The notes beneath the pieces are model-generated. The model worked only from the letters and a program-made list of their open reading frames with translations, made no database searches and had not been told where the DNA came from. From assembly GCF_001696535.1 (NCBI RefSeq), contig NZ_MBQE01000004.1, forward strand, positions 620,001 to 684,000: a stretch of 64,000 nucleotides of DNA. The letters run 5' to 3'. Positions 60,628 through 64,000 of the stretch are shown piece after piece; position 1 is the first letter of the stretch; every line of letters starts with the position of its first letter. Made by a program: the position numbers and the translations under genes. This DNA comes from Stappia indica. GTDB taxonomy: Bacteria; Pseudomonadota; Alphaproteobacteria; Rhizobiales; Stappiaceae.

Positions 60628-62016
60628 TCAGATGTGCAGCGCGTGGCCGAGCGCGGCAAGGCACGCTTCCTGCAAGCCCTCGCTCTGGGTCGGGTGGGCG
60701 TGGATCACCGCACCGATGTCGTCGATCCGCGCGCCCATCTCGATGGCGATGGAGAACGCCGCCGACAGCTCCGAAACGCCGCGGCCGACCGCCTGCAGCC
60801 CGAGGATCAGCCCGTCCTCCTTGCGCGCGACGACACGCACGAAGCCGTCCTCGGCCTCCATCGTCATGGCGCGGCCATTGGCGGCGAAGGGGAACTGCCC
60901 CGTCGTCACCGCGCCGCCCTGCGCCTTCGCCTCGTCCGGCGACAGGCCGCAGGTGACGATCTCCGGATCGGTGAAGCACACCGCCGGGATGCAGCGCTTG
61001 TCCCAGCTGCGCTTGTGGCCGGCGATGATCTCGGCGACCATCTCGCCCTGCGCCATGGCGCGGTGGGCGAGCATCGGCTCGCCGGTCACGTCGCCGATGG
61101 CGAAGACGCCCTGCATCGAGGTCCGGCAGCGGTCGTCGATGCGCAGGAATGGCCCGTCGGTGGCCAGACCCAGGCTGGCGATATTGGCGCTGTCGGAGCG
61201 CGGACGGCGGCCGACGGTGACCAGCACCTTGTCGGCGGCGATCTCGCGCTCGCTGCCCTCGGCGGTCTCCACCTTGAGGCCCTTGTCGCCGAGCCCCTTC
61301 GCCTTGGTCGACAGCATCACCTCGATGCCGAGCGCCTGCAGCGACTTCAGGACGGGACGGGTGAGGGCGCTGTCGTATTGCGGCAGGATCCGCTCGGCCG
61401 CCTCGACCACGGTGACCTTTGCGCCGAGCTTGGCGAAGGCCGTGCCGATCTCCAGTCCGATATAGCCGCCGCCGACGACGCAGAGCCTCTCCGGAACGGA
61501 GCGCAGCGACAGCGCCTCGCTGGAGCTGATCACCGTGTCGCCGAAGGGCAGGAAGGGCAGCTCCACCGGCGCCGAGCCGGTGGCGATCACCACCTGTTCG
61601 GCGCGGATCTGCACCGAGGTGTCGCCGGTCGTCACCTTGACGGTCTTGCCGTCCTGGAAGGTCGCCTTGCCGGCGATCAGCCGCACGCCGGATTTCTTAA
61701 GAAGGCCCGCAACGCCGGCATTCAGCCGGGTGACGATGCCGTTCTTCCAGTCGACGGTGGCCGAGAGGTCGATCTGCGGTGAGGCGGCGGTGATGCCGAG
61801 CGGCGAGCTGCCGTTGAAATGCGACAGCTTGTGGAACTCCTCGGCCGCGTGGATCAGCGCCTTGGAGGGGATGCAGCCGACATTGAGGCAGGTGCCGCCG
61901 GGCTTCTGCTCGTCGACGATGATCGTGTCGATGCCGAGCTGGCCGGCGCGGATGCCGCAGACATAGCCGCCGGGACCGGCGCCGATGATCAGCAGCTTGC
62001 AGGTCATGTCGCTCAT
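60628..62016 (-). CDS. lpdA: Dihydrolipoyl dehydrogenase (E3)
   Basis: 462 residues from ATG 62016. FAD motif GAGPGG, redox disulfide GGTCLNVGCIPSK, NAD motif GGGYIGLEIG, FAD-binding GVFAIGDVTG and the catalytic His-Glu in HAHPTQSE. It re-oxidises lipoyl groups of a 2-oxoacid dehydrogenase. The genes next upstream (E2, E1-beta) make it the E3 of the branched-chain complex. 4 bases after the E2 stop. Confidence 0.95.
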   Translation of the reverse strand: MSDMTCKLLIIGAGPGGYVCGIRAGQLGIDTIIVDEQKPGGTCLNVGCIPSKALIHAAEEFHKLSHFNGSSPLGITAASPQIDLSATVDWKNGIVTRLNAGVAGLLKKSGVRLIAGKATFQDGKTVKVTTGDTSVQIRAEQVVIATGSAPVELPFLPFGDTVISSSEALSLRSVPERLCVVGGGYIGLEIGTAFAKLGAKVTVVEAAERILPQYDSALTRPVLKSLQALGIEVMLSTKAKGLGDKGLKVETAEGSEREIAADKVLVTVGRRPRSDSANIASLGLATDGPFLRIDDRCRTSMQGVFAIGDVTGEPMLAHRAMAQGEMVAEIIAGHKRSWDKRCIPAVCFTDPEIVTCGLSPDEAKAQGGAVTTGQFPFAANGRAMTMEAEDGFVRVVARKEDGLILGLQAVGRGVSELSAAFSIAIEMGARIDDIGAVIHAHPTQSEGLQEACLAALGHALHI

Positions 62017-62020
62017 GGGC

Positions 62021-63352
62021 TCAGTCCTCGACGAACATCAGGGCAGGGGTTTCCAGCAGCGATTTCAGCTTCTGGACGAAGACGGCAGCATCCCAGCCGT
62101 CGATCACGCGGTGATCGAAGGAGCAGGAGATGTTCATCACCTTGCGCGGCTGGAACTCCTTGCCGTCCCACAAGGGACGCACAGCCATCTTGTTGATGCC
62201 GACGATCGCCACCTCCGGGTGGTTGATGATCGGCGTCGTCGCGATGGCGCCGAGCGGCCCGAGCGAGGTGATGGTGATGGTCGAGCCGGACAGCTCCTCC
62301 CGGCTCGCCTTGCCCTCGCGGGCAGCTTCGGCGAGGCGCACCACCTCGGCCGCGCAGTCCCAGACCGAGCGCGCTTCCGTGTGGCGGGCGACCGGCACGG
62401 TCAGCCCTGCGGGGGTCTGCGTGGCGATGCCGATATGCACGGCGTCGTACTGGCGCACCACGCCGCCCTCGTCGTCGTAGAGCGCGTTCATCTCGGGCTG
62501 CTCGCGCACCGCCATGACGATGGCGCGCATGACGAAGGGCAGCAGGGTCAGCTTGCCGCGGTTCGCCGCATGCGCCGCGTTCAGCTGGCCGCGCAGCTCC
62601 TCCACCGCGGTGACGTCGACTTCCTCGACGATGGTGATGTGCGGGATGCGCGACTTCGACAGCGCCATCTTCTCGGCGATGCGCCGGCGCATGCCGACCA
62701 CCTTGACGTCGCGGGTGCCGAGCGCGGGCATGCGCCCGCTCTGGCGCGCGGTCGGCGGCCCATGCTCGATATAGGCGTCGAGGTCCTCGTGCAGTATGCG
62801 GCCCGCCGGGCCCGATCCGCCGACCCGGCGCAGGTCGATGCCGGCCTCCTGGGCGCGCCGGCGCACGGCCGGAGAGGCGAGCGGCTTCTCGCCGGCCGCC
62901 AGCGGACGATGCGCGGCCGCGGGCCGCGCCGCCTGGGACTGGGAAGCGGGCTGAGACTTGGCTTCGGCCTTCGGCGGAGACTTTTCTGCCGATTTTTCGG
63001 GGGCGGGCGCGGCCGGCTTTTCGCCTGCGGCCTCTGCCGTGTCGTCGGTCTTGTCCTTTGCGTCTGCCTTGGGGGCGGGGGCGTCGGCTGCGGCGGCGTC
63101 GTTGCCTTCGCCCTCGACCTCGATCTGGATGAACTTCGCGCCGATGGCGATCACGTCGCCCGGTTCGCCGCACAGCCAGACGACCTTGCCGGCAACGGTC
63201 GAGGGGATCTCGACCGCGGCCTTGTCGGTCATCACGGTGCCGAGCACATCCTCGTCCTGGACCTCGTCGCCGATGGCGACGTTCCACTCGGTAAGCTCGG
63301 CCTCGGCGATGCCTTCGCCGATATCGGGAAGGGTGATGGTGAAGATACCCAT
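62021..63352 (-). CDS. bkdB: Branched-chain 2-oxoacid dehydrogenase E2 (lipoyl acyltransferase)
   Basis: 443 residues from ATG 63352. One lipoyl domain (Lys in MTDKAAVEIPS, ~residue 44), an Ala/Pro/Lys-rich linker (~90-155), an E1/E3-binding domain (SPAVRRRAQEAGIDLRRV, ~165-200) and the acyltransferase domain with the catalytic FDHRVIDG near the end. The order of genes with E1-beta before and E3 after is that of a bkd operon. It moves branched acyl groups from E1 to CoA. Confidence 0.92.
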   Translation of the reverse strand: MGIFTITLPDIGEGIAEAELTEWNVAIGDEVQDEDVLGTVMTDKAAVEIPSTVAGKVVWLCGEPGDVIAIGAKFIQIEVEGEGNDAAAADAPAPKADAKDKTDDTAEAAGEKPAAPAPEKSAEKSPPKAEAKSQPASQSQAARPAAAHRPLAAGEKPLASPAVRRRAQEAGIDLRRVGGSGPAGRILHEDLDAYIEHGPPTARQSGRMPALGTRDVKVVGMRRRIAEKMALSKSRIPHITIVEEVDVTAVEELRGQLNAAHAANRGKLTLLPFVMRAIVMAVREQPEMNALYDDEGGVVRQYDAVHIGIATQTPAGLTVPVARHTEARSVWDCAAEVVRLAEAAREGKASREELSGSTITITSLGPLGAIATTPIINHPEVAIVGINKMAVRPLWDGKEFQPRKVMNISCSFDHRVIDGWDAAVFVQKLKSLLETPALMFVED

Positions 63353-63356
63353 GGTC

Positions 63357-64000
63357 TCAGCCCTCCAGAACCTGCGCGAAGGCGCGCTTGATCCGCTCCG
63401 GACCCGGGAAATAGGTCCACTCCTGCGCATGCGGGTAGGGCGTGTCCCAGCCCGTCACGCGGACGATCGGCGCTTCCAGATGATAGAAGCAGCTCTCCTG
63501 CACGGCGGCGCAAAGCTCGGCGCCGAAGCCGGAGGTCTTGGTCGCCTCGTGGATGACGACGCAGCGCCCGGTCTTGCGCACCGAGGCCTCGATGGTCTCC
63601 AGGTCCAGCGGCAGCAGCGTGCGCAGGTCGATGATTTCCGCGTCGACGCCCGCTTCCTCGGCCGCCGCCTGGGCGACATAGACCATGGTGCCGTAGGCCA
63701 GCACGGTCAGCGCCGAGCCCTCGCGGCGGATCTTCGCCTTGCCCAGCGGCACGGTGAAGTAGTCCTCGCTGACATCGCCGAGCTCGTGGTTCTTCCACGA
63801 GACGACCGGCCGGTCGTGATGGCCGTCGAAGGGACCGTTGTAGAGCCGCTTGGGCTCCAGGAAGATCACCGGATCCGGGTCCTCGATGGAGGCGAGCAGC
63901 AGGCCCTTGGCGTCGCGCGGGTTGGATGGCACCACCACCTTCAGGCCGGCGACATGCGTGAACAGCGCTTCCGGACTCTGGCTGTGGGTCTGGCCGCCGA
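63357..64000 (-). CDS. bkdA2: Branched-chain 2-oxoacid dehydrogenase E1 beta (partial)
   Basis: The 3' part only: the frame is open to the window edge (64000), so the start lies outside. 213 residues are visible, with the transketolase C-terminal domain: VVPSNPRDAKGLLLASI, IDLRTLLPLD, HEATKTSGFGAEL and VTGWDTPYPHAQE, as in E1-beta of the branched-chain complex. It works with an E1-alpha presumably encoded further upstream. 4 bases separate it from the E2 gene. Confidence 0.92.
   Translation of the reverse strand, partial: GGQTHSQSPEALFTHVAGLKVVVPSNPRDAKGLLLASIEDPDPVIFLEPKRLYNGPFDGHHDRPVVSWKNHELGDVSEDYFTVPLGKAKIRREGSALTVLAYGTMVYVAQAAAEEAGVDAEIIDLRTLLPLDLETIEASVRKTGRCVVIHEATKTSGFGAELCAAVQESCFYHLEAPIVRVTGWDTPYPHAQEWTYFPGPERIKRAFAQVLEG

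Overview
The window is about 66% GC and densely coded. It comes from an alphaproteobacterium, most likely of the Hyphomicrobiales (a Stappia/Roseibium-like or rhizobial lineage). This is inferred from gene content: iolCDEB, an smoEFGK-smoS-mtlK polyol locus, a B12-riboswitch-controlled cobalt uptake locus, TRAP and BCCT transporters and a bkd cluster. Palindromic intergenic repeats of rhizobial type (13.7, 29.1-29.5 and 53.2 kb) agree. No species can be named from sequence alone.

Layout. 0-3 kb: the end of a GGDEF protein, a PhnB/VOC protein, a Fic AMP-transferase with an operator-like palindrome over its promoter, and an FAH-family enzyme. 3.1-4.6 kb: a DEAD-box RNA helicase (-). 5.3-10.8 kb: myo-inositol catabolism (iolC-DUF2090 fusion, iolD, iolE, iolB), preceded by two GGAA-N6-TTCC sites that match the published IolR operator. 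11-14.2 kb: a DUF805 protein, HupE, solitary CbiM, a cobalamin riboswitch and a SnoaL-like protein. 14.3-16 kb: a BCCT transporter. 16.5-25.9 kb: a polyol locus (HAD phosphatase, SorC regulator, SmoEFGK ABC importer, SmoS, MtlK) and a Gph-like phosphatase. 25.9-29.1 kb: a triple-SH3b periplasmic protein and a ferric-reductase-like flavoprotein with a 40-residue overlapping membrane peptide.

29.1-54.9 kb is the accessory part and looks like a biosynthetic island. It starts after intergenic repeats and ends beside a tRNA-Cys gene, and its promoters are AT-rich islands in a GC-rich genome. Module A (+): a tandem cupin with an ectoine-synthase-like C-terminal half, an N-hydroxylating monooxygenase (IucD/SidA family), an IucA/IucC synthetase and a 2-oxoglutarate/Fe(II) oxygenase. 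Module B (-): acyl-CoA dehydrogenase, free-standing acyl carrier protein, B12-binding radical SAM enzyme, two ketosynthase-III-like proteins (one without the catalytic Cys), a crotonase-family hydrolase and an MFS exporter. Module C (+): LysR regulator, dihydroxy-acid dehydratase, TRAP transporter, PLP-binding YggS-like protein, a kinase-fold protein resembling SelO, and a free-standing adenylation enzyme. I know of no described pathway with this combination; it is the best candidate in the window for an undescribed system.

55.0-64 kb: tRNA-Cys, an Lrp/AsnC regulator divergent from a tightly overlapping operon (thiolase, acyl-CoA synthetase, two PPC/DUF296-like proteins, SDR dehydrogenase), then on the - strand lipoamide dehydrogenase, E2 and the partial E1-beta of a branched-chain 2-oxoacid dehydrogenase. 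All calls come from reading the sequence; no database search was run.
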